Shown: positions 28,154 to 36,942, counted from the first letter of the stretch. The stretch is DNA of 64,000 nucleotides from Myxococcales bacterium (GCA_025355005.1 JANXLV010000019.1:62001-126000); one strand, 5' to 3'. Program-made: numbers and translations. The notes: generated by a model from the sequence alone, not told the origin.

Positions 28154-29665
28154 TCAGCACGCGACGAAGCCTGGAGCGGCCGGGTGGCGCGGGTCGATCG
28201 GGCGCAGATCGCAGCCAAACTCCTCCGCCGCGCTGATCTCCAGCGGCCCGTAGGCGAGCTCGACGGGGCGCGTGAACGGCGACCCCTCCTGCGGCGGGTA
28301 GACCCAGTGCTTCGCGCCCACCTGCGTGTGGCAACAGAAGACTGCGCGGCCGCGACCACCCTGCGGCGTGTGCGCCCAGCCGACGCGCTGCGCGAGACCC
28401 GGCACCTCGTCGAAGCGCGCGCGCGATACGCCGGTCTCTCGCCGAAGATCGATCCCAACGTGGTCCAGCATGGGTTTTTGCAGCGGGTTCTCTGCCTTCG
28501 GCAGCGTGTCCTCCTCCGCCACGTCGATGGAGGAGAAGATCATGTTGATGCCGCCGGCGAACGGATACTTCACGTAGCCGGTGCGCGCGTTCTCGGCATG
28601 CGTCCCCAGCGCCACGATCGCTTCGTGCGGCAGCTGCGCCGTGTCGTCCACCTTGATGTGAAGGTGCAGCGACTCGGCGAGGCGCACCGCGCCGAAGAAC
28701 GGGAACGCAGGTCCCAGTAGCCGCAGCACCTCCAGAGACTCCGCCGTCGAGATCAGGCGGAGATCGCGGAACCTCGAGAGCACCTCGCGAAATCGCGCCG
28801 CATCCAGGTGCTCCGGCGCCCATGCGGGAGCATCCTGCGCAACGGACGACGCGCTCTTCGTGGTCGCACGAAGCGGCCGCGCGCGCTCCGACGGTGGGAG
28901 GCTCGCGAGGCCCGTGGTCCACACGCCCGTGCGCAGCGGCGACACGAACACGTCCGCGATACCGAGCGACTCCATCTTCTTCGCGAACGCCTCGTGTCCG
29001 TATTCGACGCGGCGAATCTCGAGCGCGGGAGCACCGGCCTTTGCCAGCGTGATCATCGCGTAGTGCACGGCGGGATCGCCGTCGTGATCGGGCTTTCCGA
29101 CGGCGCCGCAGTTCACGGCGAAGCGTCCACCGCGCAGCTCGCGGATCCACGGCAGGCCGGAGTGCGTGCACACGAAGCCGCGCACGTCGTGCTCGTCGAG
29201 CCACGCGAGCAGCCGGAGATCGTCGAGCTCCATCTCGTAGAGGAACTCGTTCGTGTTGCCGGGGCTGCCGTGGCAGAGCAGCACGCGCCCGCCGGCGAGC
29301 TCGACGATCGCGTGGTCGGGCCACGTCCCGAGCCACGCCTTCGACGCGGGTGACAGCGCCTCCGTCGCGTGACGGAACGCCTCGCAGCTCACCTCTTCGT
29401 CCTCCTTCGACGCGTAGCCGCACCCGCAAGAGTCCGACCCGAGCGCCGCCTGCTGCTCGTGGTTGCCCGCCACCAGCACCGGGAAGTGCGCGCGCATCAT
29501 CGCCACGACCTCCTCGCTGTGCGCGGAGCAACCGATCGCGTCGCCGAGGAACGCACGCAGCTCTGCGCCTGCGCGCGTCGCGTCGTCGAGGCACGCTGCG
29601 AGCGCTTCGATGTTCCCGTACGAACCGCCCAGGGCGGCGAGCTTGTGAGGAAGGGGTGTGGACAT
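28154..29665 (-). CDS. Calcineurin-like phosphoesterase fold protein with degenerate first motif and unknown C-terminal domain
   Basis: A 503-residue protein. Residues 8-260 follow the YfcE/DUF2437-like metallophosphoesterase order: GDAIGC at 41-46, AGNHEQQA near 67, LLCHGSP and VCTHSGLPWI. The first motif, normally D-x-H-G-N, reads GGSYGNIEAL at 13-22, so the Asp and His metal ligands are replaced by Gly14 and Tyr16. The C-terminal ~240 residues form a separate domain I do not recognise (KYPFAGGINMIFSSID, later CCHTQVGAKHWVYPP and FGCDLRPIDPRHPA). It may be a pseudo-enzyme or have altered metal use. It is divergent from plsC with only 21 bases between. Confidence 0.65.
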   Translation of the reverse strand: MSTPLPHKLAALGGSYGNIEALAACLDDATRAGAELRAFLGDAIGCSAHSEEVVAMMRAHFPVLVAGNHEQQAALGSDSCGCGYASKEDEEVSCEAFRHATEALSPASKAWLGTWPDHAIVELAGGRVLLCHGSPGNTNEFLYEMELDDLRLLAWLDEHDVRGFVCTHSGLPWIRELRGGRFAVNCGAVGKPDHDGDPAVHYAMITLAKAGAPALEIRRVEYGHEAFAKKMESLGIADVFVSPLRTGVWTTGLASLPPSERARPLRATTKSASSVAQDAPAWAPEHLDAARFREVLSRFRDLRLISTAESLEVLRLLGPAFPFFGAVRLAESLHLHIKVDDTAQLPHEAIVALGTHAENARTGYVKYPFAGGINMIFSSIDVAEEDTLPKAENPLQKPMLDHVGIDLRRETGVSRARFDEVPGLAQRVGWAHTPQGGRGRAVFCCHTQVGAKHWVYPPQEGSPFTRPVELAYGPLEISAAEEFGCDLRPIDPRHPAAPGFVAC

Positions 29666-29674
29666 GCTGGACGG

Positions 29675-29681
29675 ATAGTAT
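29675..29681. promoter_or_regulatory. Overlapping divergent -10 elements
   Basis: The heptamer atagtat reads TAGTAT on the + strand, five bases before ATG 29687, and TACTAT on the - strand, nine bases before ATG 29665. Both genes appear to be served by nearly the same -10 site, so the promoters would be mutually exclusive. Confidence 0.45.
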
Positions 29682-29686
29682 GACGA

Positions 29687-30490
29687 ATGGAAGAATGCGC
29701 GGCGATGCCTAAATCGTACGTACGACGCGCCTACCGCGTGGCGGGCTTCGGGGGCCTCACCGTCTTCGCGGGCGCAGGCATCGTGCTGGACATGTACGTC
29801 GACGACGACTCCGTGCACCGCCCGAAGATCCGCGACAAGTTCACCAGTTCGTGGTCGAGCGGGCTGCTCAAGCTGTTCGACGTGAAGACGGTCGTCGGGG
29901 GCGAGCCCGGTATCCGCGGCGTCGGCCGCGACCGCGGACGCATCGTCGTCTCGAACCACAGGTCCATCATCGACATCGGCGTCATGCTGGAGCTCTTCGG
30001 CGGCGCGGTCCTCTCCCGCGGGGACCTCGCGAACTGGCCCATCATCGGCCCCGCCGCGAAGGCTGCGGGCACGATCTTCGTGGACCGCAGCAGCAAGTCG
30101 AGCGGCGCCAGCGCGATCCGCCAGATGGTGGAGCGGCTCGACGCGCACGACACCATCTGCCTCTTCCCCGAAGGCACCACGTACGAGGACGACGAGGTGC
30201 ACACGTTCAAGCTCGGCGCGTTCGTCGCCGCCAAGCGCGGCAACGTCCCCGTGATCCCGGTGGGCCTCGCCTACCCGCTCGACTCCGGCGCGGCGTTCGG
30301 CGGAGAGACGTTGATGCAGCACCTTGGCCGCCTCGCAGACTCGAAGAGCACGCGCGTGTGGGTCGAGATCGGCGAGCCCATGGAGCTAGGCGAAGGCGAG
30401 GACGCGCGCGTGTTCGCGGAGCGCTGCCGCCAAGAGGTCGTGCGCCTCGTCGCGATCGGCAGGGAAAAAGAGCAACGTACGCGCAAGTAG
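29687..30490 (+). CDS. plsC: 1-acyl-sn-glycerol-3-phosphate acyltransferase (PlsC family)
   Basis: A 267-residue membrane-associated acyltransferase. The N-terminal hydrophobic stretch (GGLTVFAGAGIVLDM) should bind the membrane. The catalytic NHx4D motif is NHRSIID (His91, Asp96), and the later motifs are FPEGTT (160-165) and VIPVGLAYP. It transfers an acyl chain to lysophosphatidic acid in phospholipid synthesis, or to a related acceptor. ATG 29687 fits the TAGTAT promoter position; ATG 29705 is an alternative with no better ribosome site. Confidence 0.88.
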   Translation: MEECAAMPKSYVRRAYRVAGFGGLTVFAGAGIVLDMYVDDDSVHRPKIRDKFTSSWSSGLLKLFDVKTVVGGEPGIRGVGRDRGRIVVSNHRSIIDIGVMLELFGGAVLSRGDLANWPIIGPAAKAAGTIFVDRSSKSSGASAIRQMVERLDAHDTICLFPEGTTYEDDEVHTFKLGAFVAAKRGNVPVIPVGLAYPLDSGAAFGGETLMQHLGRLADSKSTRVWVEIGEPMELGEGEDARVFAERCRQEVVRLVAIGREKEQRTRK

Positions 30491-30491
30491 G

Positions 30492-30497
30492 TATCAT
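30492..30497 (+). promoter_or_regulatory. Candidate -10 hexamer for leaderless transcription
   Basis: TATCAT ends exactly six bases before ATG 30504, and the bases between (ctcccg) contain no Shine-Dalgarno sequence. This is the clearest of the leaderless-type sites in the window. Confidence 0.5.
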
Positions 30498-30503
30498 CTC
30501 CCG

Positions 30504-30860
30504 ATGGCCCTCGTGCTCACGCTGCGAAAGCTCCCGACACCGGACTTCACGAGGCTCACGCCGGCGCAGGAGCATCAGTTCAAGTCCCTCATCGACAACG
30601 TCGGCAACGAGATCGGCATCTTGAACCGCATCGGCTTCTATTCCGTGCATGATGCAACCGGGAAGCACGTCTACGACATGCACCTGATGTACGACGACGG
30701 CCAGATCTTCGAGGCAGGCAAGGCGACGTGCGTGGGCGGCTTCACGCAGGGCGATGCAGAGTGCGGTGATCCGGAGCTCTCGGAAGCACTCGAGCTCGCG
30801 CTCACGCGGTTTCAGCGGGAGGCGACGGCGCCAACGACGAAGCAGAAGCGCAAGAAATGA
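30504..30860 (+). CDS. Conserved-looking hypothetical protein
   Basis: A 118-residue cytosolic protein of unknown function with mixed alpha/beta character. Distinct stretches are LTPAQEHQFKSLIDNVG, GKHVYDMHLMYDDGQIFE and GDPELSEALELALTRF, and the C-terminus is basic (TTKQKRKK). No known motif is recognised. Its TGA overlaps by four bases an ATG (30857) in frame with the next gene. Confidence 0.6.
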   Translation: MALVLTLRKLPTPDFTRLTPAQEHQFKSLIDNVGNEIGILNRIGFYSVHDATGKHVYDMHLMYDDGQIFEAGKATCVGGFTQGDAECGDPELSEALELALTRFQREATAPTTKQKRKK

Positions 30861-30865
30861 ACTGG

Positions 30866-30871
30866 TATCGT
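30866..30871 (+). promoter_or_regulatory. Candidate -10 hexamer for leaderless transcription
   Basis: TATCGT lies six bases before ATG 30878, supporting that ATG, which also begins a normal signal peptide, over ATG 30857. The site is inside the end of the previous transcription unit. Confidence 0.4.
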
Positions 30872-30877
30872 CGAGGG

Positions 30878-32542
30878 ATGATCCGTCGCGCTCTGGTCGT
30901 TTCGCCCTGGGTTTTCTCGCTGTGCGTCGCGTGTGGTCCACCGGCGAGCAGCGCGCCCGTCACACCAGCGCCCCTCAGTGTGACGGTCGAGCCGCCGCCA
31001 GCGGCCACGGCGCCGCCAGCGCCATCGGAGGCCGCGGGACTCACACCGATCGCGCCGCTGCCCAGCACGTGCGAGCTGACCGGAGACACCGCTGGGCTCG
31101 AGCTCGCCGCGAGCGCGGATGGTCCGGCGCTCGTCACGAGCAGCGGCGGCAACGCGAGGCTTCAGCTCAGCGCGAAGGGCGACGCGTTCGTGGAGACCAC
31201 TGCCACAGGCGTCACGCTGCACGGCGTGCTTCCGAAGAAGCGGGTCGTGCTGCACGGGGCACGATGGATCTCGTTTGGAGGCGTATTTTTCCCTGGATCG
31301 GGCCCGCTCGGCGTGGACGACGTGCATGACGGCAAGATCGTCCTCGCTGCGCCCGACGTGCCTGGCTTCACGCTCGCGCCAGGCAATCGCACGACCGAGG
31401 TGAGCTGCGCGGACGTGGCGCTCGCGTATCCGGCAGACGCGGGCGAGCTGCGCATAGCGCCACTGCCCTTCCAGGCGGGTGCTCCGCCGAAGGATCTGGT
31501 GCTGAGGGCGAAGAAGTCGATCTCGATCTCCGCGGAGCCGACCGGCGCACCCGCAGGAGCGTTCGACGCGAGCGATGAGCAGAGGCTGGTCGTGGTGCTG
31601 GAGCAGCGCGGAGGCAAGTCGCGCATCCGGCTCGGCCATGTGGCTGGCTGGATCGACACCGCCATGCTGGTGAAGAACGATCCGCGCGCCGCACGTCAGG
31701 CTGCCCTGCGCGAGGCCGCCGAGTTCGGGATGATCGGCCTCAAGGGCGACGGCGATCCCTACGAGGGCTGGAAGACACCGAAGACCAGCGCGCAGCCGGC
31801 TGACGGCGCCGCGACGGTCCTCACGTGTCGCGGTGAAGCGCGACTGCTCGCGGAGATCACGGCGTCGCCGCAGGCGCGCTACCTGATCGGCAGCATCCCC
31901 GCGGAGACCTCCGTGCGCATCGAGCAGAAGAGCGAGGACATCTCCTACGTCACGGTCGACGGATCTCTGGCGTCCAGCGGCGTGCGCCTCGCGGTGCCGA
32001 ACCGCGATCTGGTGAGCTGCGGACCCGCGAGGACCCCGGCTCGCAAGCGCTCGGCCGCGGCACCTGGCGGCGCGCCACCCGAGGAGACCAAGGATGCGAT
32101 CGAGGCGCTCGACTCCGGCGTCGGCACGTTCGGAATCCTCGGCGGCGTGAGCAACGGTGGACCGCTGCCAACCGGTGGGCCTGGCGGGCCAGCGGTCCCG
32201 AACAGGCGCGTCGCGTCGCCCTCGCTGCGACAAGGCGCCACGCAAGTGAATGGTCGGCTTCCACCCGAGGTCATCCAGCGCATCGTGCGTCAGAACTTCG
32301 GTCGCTTCCGCCTCTGCTACGAGAACGGGCTGCGCAGCAATCCCGGCTTGCAGGGTCGCGTCATCGTGAAGTTCGTGATCGACCATAACGGAGACGTCTC
32401 CACCACCGCGGACGGCGGCTCCGACCTTCCCGATCAAAACGTGGTGAGCTGCGTCCGCCGCGGCTTCGGCAATCTCAAATTCCCGCAGCCAGAGAGCGGC
32501 ATCGTCACGGTGGTCTACCCGATCATCTTCGCGCCACCGTGA
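30878..32542 (+). CDS. Secreted protein with AgmX/PglI-type C-terminal domain
   Basis: A ~554-residue envelope protein. The signal runs from MIRRALVV to about CVACG, which could be a weak lipobox; a Pro/Ala/Ser-rich stretch follows. The long middle has no recognised domain. The last ~95 residues (PPEVIQRIVRQNFGRFRLCY, GRVIVKFVIDHNGDVS, NVVSCVRRGFGNLKFPQP) are a TonB-C-like AgmX/PglI domain, found in many myxobacterial gliding- or envelope-linked proteins. It probably binds peptidoglycan or an outer-membrane partner. An alternative start at 30857 would overlap the preceding stop. Confidence 0.8.
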   Translation: MIRRALVVSPWVFSLCVACGPPASSAPVTPAPLSVTVEPPPAATAPPAPSEAAGLTPIAPLPSTCELTGDTAGLELAASADGPALVTSSGGNARLQLSAKGDAFVETTATGVTLHGVLPKKRVVLHGARWISFGGVFFPGSGPLGVDDVHDGKIVLAAPDVPGFTLAPGNRTTEVSCADVALAYPADAGELRIAPLPFQAGAPPKDLVLRAKKSISISAEPTGAPAGAFDASDEQRLVVVLEQRGGKSRIRLGHVAGWIDTAMLVKNDPRAARQAALREAAEFGMIGLKGDGDPYEGWKTPKTSAQPADGAATVLTCRGEARLLAEITASPQARYLIGSIPAETSVRIEQKSEDISYVTVDGSLASSGVRLAVPNRDLVSCGPARTPARKRSAAAPGGAPPEETKDAIEALDSGVGTFGILGGVSNGGPLPTGGPGGPAVPNRRVASPSLRQGATQVNGRLPPEVIQRIVRQNFGRFRLCYENGLRSNPGLQGRVIVKFVIDHNGDVSTTADGGSDLPDQNVVSCVRRGFGNLKFPQPESGIVTVVYPIIFAPP

Positions 32543-32559
32543 ACATGTGCACTCTACAT

Positions 32560-33882
32560 CTATGAAGGATCTGCGACGCGTCCCATGAAGAGCACCGCGC
32601 CCGAGCTCTTGTTCACCACGAAGAAGAGGAACGGGTGATCGGCCTTGAACGGCACGGCCTTCGGCGGCATGCCTCCGCCCTCTGCCATGACGACGGCGGT
32701 CGCAGCCGCGGCCTCGGTCCCCTTCTCGTCGACCTTCACGAATGCCTTGTGGAAGATTTCCGCGATGTAGAGGCGATTGCGCGGGTTCGGCGGGATGCCG
32801 ATGCCCGTGAAATCAGCCTTCTCCACGTCGAACGAGAGCGGCATGCCCATCGCCTTCAGCGGCTCGGCGAGCGTGACAGGCGGTCCGGGCTCGATCTTGA
32901 ATGACGGCAGCGCGATGTCGACCTGCGATAGCTGCGCGGTCGCGAGCGCCTTCTGCCAATCATCCATCTTTGCGCCGGTGAGCTTTGCCTCGAGCGCGGA
33001 GATTCCGTCGGCCGCATCCGGCAATGCGATCAGCATCGCGGTGTCGGCGTCCTTGTACGGCAACGAGAGGATCTTCGCAGAATCCGCCTGCAGCATCGCG
33101 CAAGCTTTGCCGAGGTGCATCGTGGGCACCTTCTTCTCCGCGCCGCCGGCGACCTTGAACGCCTCCGGGTAGGTCGCCTCTTTCTTGAACGGCGTCTGCC
33201 AGTCCGCGAGGAAGTAGATCGCGTTGACGAGGACCATGCGCGTGTCCTCCGTGAGCGACCTCGGCGGGAGGAGATCCTTGATGCGATGCTCCGTCTTCTC
33301 TTCCACCCACGCGTTGATGTGCAGACGCGACGCGTCCGCCGCCCCCTTGAAGTCCGCGGGCTCGAGCGGGGCACCGAACGTCGCCTTCGTGGTGTCCAGG
33401 AACGGCCGCTGGAACGTGAACGACTTCTCGCCGAAGAGCCGGTTTGCGATGGTCAGCGTGAGCGGGCGACCCGGCGAAGTGAGCGCCATGGACAGCTTCC
33501 CGAGCGCGGCGGCATCACCGTCACCCGAAAAATGAAGCACAGTTCGCATCTCCTTCTCCGTGTCGCCCCTGGCGCCGACCCACGTCATGGCGAGCGCAGT
33601 CGTGATGCTCAACGGCGACATGGCCAGGTTGCCCTGCTTCTTCGCGAGGTTTCCGTAGAGCGCGAGCCCGAACGTGTTGCTGCTCGCGGCGGCACGCGCG
33701 GCGTCGGACTTCTCGGGCATGGGCACGTTCGGCATGGGCTCCTTTTTCCCCGCAGGGTCGGGCGAGCTCACGACGCCGGTCGTTCCCGCGCTGGAGCTCG
33801 GCGCCGCCTTTATTTCGGCAGCGGGCTTGTCGCAAGCAGCAACAACAAGCACCGAAAGGAGAGCGACGGTGAGCGTTTTCAT
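32560..33882 (-). CDS. Serpin-family lipoprotein
   Basis: A 440-residue serpin with lipobox VVAAC (Cys ~17) and a ~45-residue linker before the serpin fold (SNTFGLALYGNLAKKQGNLAMSPLSI). Conserved serpin stretches include MVLVNAIYFLADWQTPF and the C-terminal HPFLFFVVNKSSGAVLFMGR. The reactive-centre hinge at 386-397 reads EKGTEAAAATAV, with the small residues of inhibitory serpins. By spacing, the scissile bond falls around MAEGGGM (399-405), so P1 is probably Gly or a neighbour. It is likely a lipid-anchored inhibitor of serine proteases in the periplasm or on the surface. Confidence 0.9.
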   Translation of the reverse strand: MKTLTVALLSVLVVAACDKPAAEIKAAPSSSAGTTGVVSSPDPAGKKEPMPNVPMPEKSDAARAAASSNTFGLALYGNLAKKQGNLAMSPLSITTALAMTWVGARGDTEKEMRTVLHFSGDGDAAALGKLSMALTSPGRPLTLTIANRLFGEKSFTFQRPFLDTTKATFGAPLEPADFKGAADASRLHINAWVEEKTEHRIKDLLPPRSLTEDTRMVLVNAIYFLADWQTPFKKEATYPEAFKVAGGAEKKVPTMHLGKACAMLQADSAKILSLPYKDADTAMLIALPDAADGISALEAKLTGAKMDDWQKALATAQLSQVDIALPSFKIEPGPPVTLAEPLKAMGMPLSFDVEKADFTGIGIPPNPRNRLYIAEIFHKAFVKVDEKGTEAAAATAVVMAEGGGMPPKAVPFKADHPFLFFVVNKSSGAVLFMGRVADPS

Positions 33883-33890
33883 CAGAAGCC

Positions 33891-33896
33891 ATGGTA
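33891..33896 (-). promoter_or_regulatory. Candidate -10 hexamer for the serpin gene
   Basis: On the - strand TACCAT lies eight bases before ATG 33882, again without a Shine-Dalgarno sequence. The same hexamer precedes the lipoprotein gene at 3147. Confidence 0.35.
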
Positions 33897-33935
33897 GGCG
33901 CGATCAAAGCGCGCGTGAGCGGACATTTGGGGTGT

Positions 33936-35075
33936 ATGAGCCGGGGAACAAGGCGGTTTTTCGTTGCGATTGCGGTCGCCGCGGCTCCGCTCGCCGCGGT
34001 CATGGCGTGCGGTAGCTCGGGTTCCTCGAATGGGACATTCGCACCGGCGCAGCAACATCCCGATGGCGGCGCTACGACAAGCACCAAGGACGGCAGTGGC
34101 GGGCCGACGGGGCTCGACGGCTCCCAGGCGCGCGCTGCTTGCCCCGCGCAACCTTACGCGAAGCTGATGGAGAACCTGGTCTACGACGTCGCGAAACACA
34201 TGCACGATGCAGGCACCGGCTCGCTGCCCGCCGTCAACCTTCCGTCCGCTGCGGACCGCGACAAGTTCGCCGCGCAGGTGCTCGTGGCGCTCAAGTTCGA
34301 CGGCAACGACCCCTGCCCGCTTCCGCCTTCGTACATAGTCATGTCCCTGGTCGACGGCCCGGACGATGTGCGCGTCGTCGGCGAGCTGGACAAGTACGGG
34401 ACCGCGAAGCCGTCGCTCTACTGGGGAGCCTACGCCGCGCGCAAGTCCGGCCCCGGAACGCGACAGCTCGCGATCGAGTCGGCGCATCCGGTGGCGGACC
34501 CCGATACGGACGTGGAGTCCGCGCGCGTGTTCACGGCGACGCGTTCGGAGTGGTACCTGATCGCGGGCGCGCACCGATGCGCGAACCCCACGGTCTCCGG
34601 CTGCGACGGGACCACCGCCGTGTGCTCGCCCGGGAAGCAGAGCCCGTACAAGGAGTCGGACGCGGCGCACTCGTCGAAGACGCCCTTCCACGGTGTGCAC
34701 CTCGCCGTCTCGGCGGCCACCACCGCGCCCTTCCTGCAGCTGCACAGCAACGGCGAGACGTGCCCCACTGCGCTCCTCAGCGACAGTTCGGGAACGTTCC
34801 CCACGTCCGGCCCGGTGTTCACGTTCGGCAAGGCAATGGAAGCAGCGGGCATCACCGTGGGCCGCTGCGGCGCCGGTTTTCCGACAGGCGCGTGCAGCCT
34901 GTGCGGCACGGAGAACGTGCAGGCGCGCGCCAACGCGGGCTCGTCCGATGCATGTACCATGCAAGGAAACACGTACGGTCGCTTCATCCACCTCGAGCAA
35001 CAGCAGTCGCTCGCTACCAGCGCGGGCGACGCGCCGCTCATCAAGGCCATCAACGCGGCGTTCCCACCGCGCTGA
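33936..35075 (+). CDS. Cys-containing lipoprotein, unrecognised
   Basis: A 379-residue protein with a basic start (MSRGTRRFF), a hydrophobic signal and a lipobox-like VMAC (Cys ~25), then Gly/Ser/Asp-rich residues. The globular part begins near CPAQPYAKLMENLVYDVAKH and carries several Cys residues spaced as in secreted disulfide proteins (CANPTVSGCDGTTAVC; CSLCGTENVQ). Segments DDVRVVGELDKYGTAKPSLY and EWYLIAGAHRC suggest a beta-rich fold. I do not recognise it. An in-frame ATG at 33891 would add a non-signal-like extension. Confidence 0.65.
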   Translation: MSRGTRRFFVAIAVAAAPLAAVMACGSSGSSNGTFAPAQQHPDGGATTSTKDGSGGPTGLDGSQARAACPAQPYAKLMENLVYDVAKHMHDAGTGSLPAVNLPSAADRDKFAAQVLVALKFDGNDPCPLPPSYIVMSLVDGPDDVRVVGELDKYGTAKPSLYWGAYAARKSGPGTRQLAIESAHPVADPDTDVESARVFTATRSEWYLIAGAHRCANPTVSGCDGTTAVCSPGKQSPYKESDAAHSSKTPFHGVHLAVSAATTAPFLQLHSNGETCPTALLSDSSGTFPTSGPVFTFGKAMEAAGITVGRCGAGFPTGACSLCGTENVQARANAGSSDACTMQGNTYGRFIHLEQQQSLATSAGDAPLIKAINAAFPPR

Positions 35076-35089
35076 CGCGCTCGTCCCCG

Positions 35090-36175
35090 CTACTTGGGCA
35101 GCGCGTCAATCCAGTCGGCCAGAAGCTGCGTCCCTACGTCGTCGACCTTGTGGCTGACCAGCGGCGGCATCTGGTACTTGCCGCGCAGGTGCGAGACGAG
35201 CCAGATCACGCTCTTGTCGTGCGCGCCCGGCGTCACGCGGAAGTCGCCCGGGAACTGCTGCACGACGGACGCAGTGGTAGGAAGTTGCTTCAGCGTCGCC
35301 TTGTAGAGATCCGTCGCGGTAGCTGCGATGGGCGGGCCGCCGCCCGGAGGCATGAGCTCGTCGGCGCGCAGGCGCAACACCAGCTTCGTCTCCTCACCTA
35401 GACCGCGCGTGGAATGACACGGCATGCCGCAGTTGGCGTGCAGGTACCCCATCGCGAGCGCTGCCTTGCCCGTGGCGTCCTCGGGGAGCGTCGCCGTGGT
35501 CACAGCGGGCGGGTTCGTGAGCAGGTTCTTTTGCGCGAGCACAGTGAGCGTCGCCCCCTCTGCGGTGGGGAGCGAGAGCGCGGCCGCCTCCACGCCAAGC
35601 ACCTTGTCGGAGCCGCCGTGATGACACTTGTCGCAGTCCTTCTGCGTGGGGATCTCGTAGCCGCTGGGCAGGAACGTGCCCTTCGGCGCGGAGGTGCTCA
35701 GCGTCGCCGTCTTGCCGTCGGCGTCCCAGATGTACGTGCCGAGCTCCCACGTCGTGTCATTGCGCTTCCACAGGATGCGCGTCTCGACCAGCGCGCCGTC
35801 GAACTTGAACTCCTTCCAGAGCTTCGTATCAACCGGGAATTTCCAGGCATCCATGCTGGACGTGTCGATCTGCCCACCGGTCGGCAAGAGCAGGTAGCGG
35901 TGCTTCTCTGCGCCGTCGCTCCACAGCGTGACGCCCGGCGTGTAGGGCATCACGCGCGAGACGTACTGCGCCGGATCGTGGTTCGCGTAGAGACCCGTGC
36001 AGAATACATCTGTCGGAAGTCCGGTGTCCGGGATGACGCACGAGCTATCGATCCCGGTGTCCGGCCCTGCGCTCTTGGTGGAGCACGCCGCGAGCTCGCA
36101 CATGCCGAGCGGCATGATGGAGCAGACGGTGCAGAGGCTGAATAAAAATAGCCCGCGGGTGCCGTGGCTGGTCAT
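35090..36175 (-). CDS. Secreted c-type-cytochrome-like protein, last gene of a cytochrome operon
   Basis: A 361-residue exported protein with a lipobox-like LAAC at 28-31. One canonical haem motif is at 181-185 (CDKCH). The second site, in YLHANCGMPCHST, reads C249-G-M-P-C-H254, a CX3CH spacing instead of CX2CH. The middle region (PYTPGVTLWSDGAEKHRYLL, WKFPVDTKLWKEFKF) matches a family of secreted proteins that carry such cytochrome-like ends. Its ATG overlaps by four bases the stop of the upstream membrane protein gene. It probably transfers electrons in the periplasm or at the outer membrane. Confidence 0.75.
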   Translation of the reverse strand: MTSHGTRGLFLFSLCTVCSIMPLGMCELAACSTKSAGPDTGIDSSCVIPDTGLPTDVFCTGLYANHDPAQYVSRVMPYTPGVTLWSDGAEKHRYLLLPTGGQIDTSSMDAWKFPVDTKLWKEFKFDGALVETRILWKRNDTTWELGTYIWDADGKTATLSTSAPKGTFLPSGYEIPTQKDCDKCHHGGSDKVLGVEAAALSLPTAEGATLTVLAQKNLLTNPPAVTTATLPEDATGKAALAMGYLHANCGMPCHSTRGLGEETKLVLRLRADELMPPGGGPPIAATATDLYKATLKQLPTTASVVQQFPGDFRVTPGAHDKSVIWLVSHLRGKYQMPPLVSHKVDDVGTQLLADWIDALPK

Positions 36176-36909
36176 GCGAGTGCTTCCTTGCGGACGTTCC
36201 GCGTTTCCATGATGATGAGAATGACGAGGACCACGCCAAGGACCGCGGAAGAGCCGACGGTGCCAAGCCCCAGGCCGCCCTTGTCGTGACCCTTCGTGAG
36301 CACGTCGCCCATGGTCGCGCCGAACGGCCGCGTCAGCACGAACGCGGCCCAGAACAGCGGCACGCGCGAGATCTTTGTCTTCAGCGTGAGCACGATGATG
36401 AGCAGGATGAGCGTACCCACGAGCGCTGCTCCACCGCCGAAGCCAAGTCCGGAGCTGTCCGCAAGAAAATCGCCGAACGCCGTTCCGAGCGTGTTGGAGA
36501 CGAGGATCGCAGCCCAGTAGAAGACCTCGCCGCGGCGGGTCGCGATCTTGTCGACGGCGAGCGTGCCTTCCATCGATCGCCAGACGAAAAGGACGGTGCA
36601 CAAGAGCGCGATGAGCAGCGCGCTTCCCTTCACGTAGCCGAGCCCCATCGACCGATCCATGAAGTCCGACATGGTGGTGCCCGCGGTGCTCGTGGACAGG
36701 ATGACGAGCCAGTACACGCCTGGGTGATACGTCTTCGTGATGAGCTGCACGGCGAGCGTGACGACGAAGAAGCTGAGGAGGATGACCGTGCTGACGCCAT
36801 AGCCAACGCTCATGGTCATGGACAAGAGGTCGCCCGCGGTCTCGCCGAGCGTGGTGGCGCAGATCTTCATGATCCAGAACATGAGAGCGACGGCGGGGAT
36901 CTTCTTCAT
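36172..36909 (-). CDS. COG4705-like multi-pass membrane protein with internal repeats
   Basis: A 245-residue integral membrane protein with about eight helices. A motif recurs four times: CATTLGETAGDLLSM, TSTAGTTMSDFMDRSMGLGY, VSNTLGTAFGDFLADSSGLG and TRPFGATMGDVLTKGHDKGG. This indicates fourfold internal duplication with conserved Thr/Gly/Asp at one membrane face, as in uncharacterised membrane-anchored proteins of COG4705. The repeats suggest a transport path. It sits inside a c-cytochrome operon, so it could anchor or serve the redox proteins, but this is inference. Confidence 0.75.
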   Translation of the reverse strand: MKKIPAVALMFWIMKICATTLGETAGDLLSMTMSVGYGVSTVILLSFFVVTLAVQLITKTYHPGVYWLVILSTSTAGTTMSDFMDRSMGLGYVKGSALLIALLCTVLFVWRSMEGTLAVDKIATRRGEVFYWAAILVSNTLGTAFGDFLADSSGLGFGGGAALVGTLILLIIVLTLKTKISRVPLFWAAFVLTRPFGATMGDVLTKGHDKGGLGLGTVGSSAVLGVVLVILIIMETRNVRKEALA

Positions 36910-36942
36910 GGTCACGACGCTGTAGCGCGCCAACCGCTCGCT

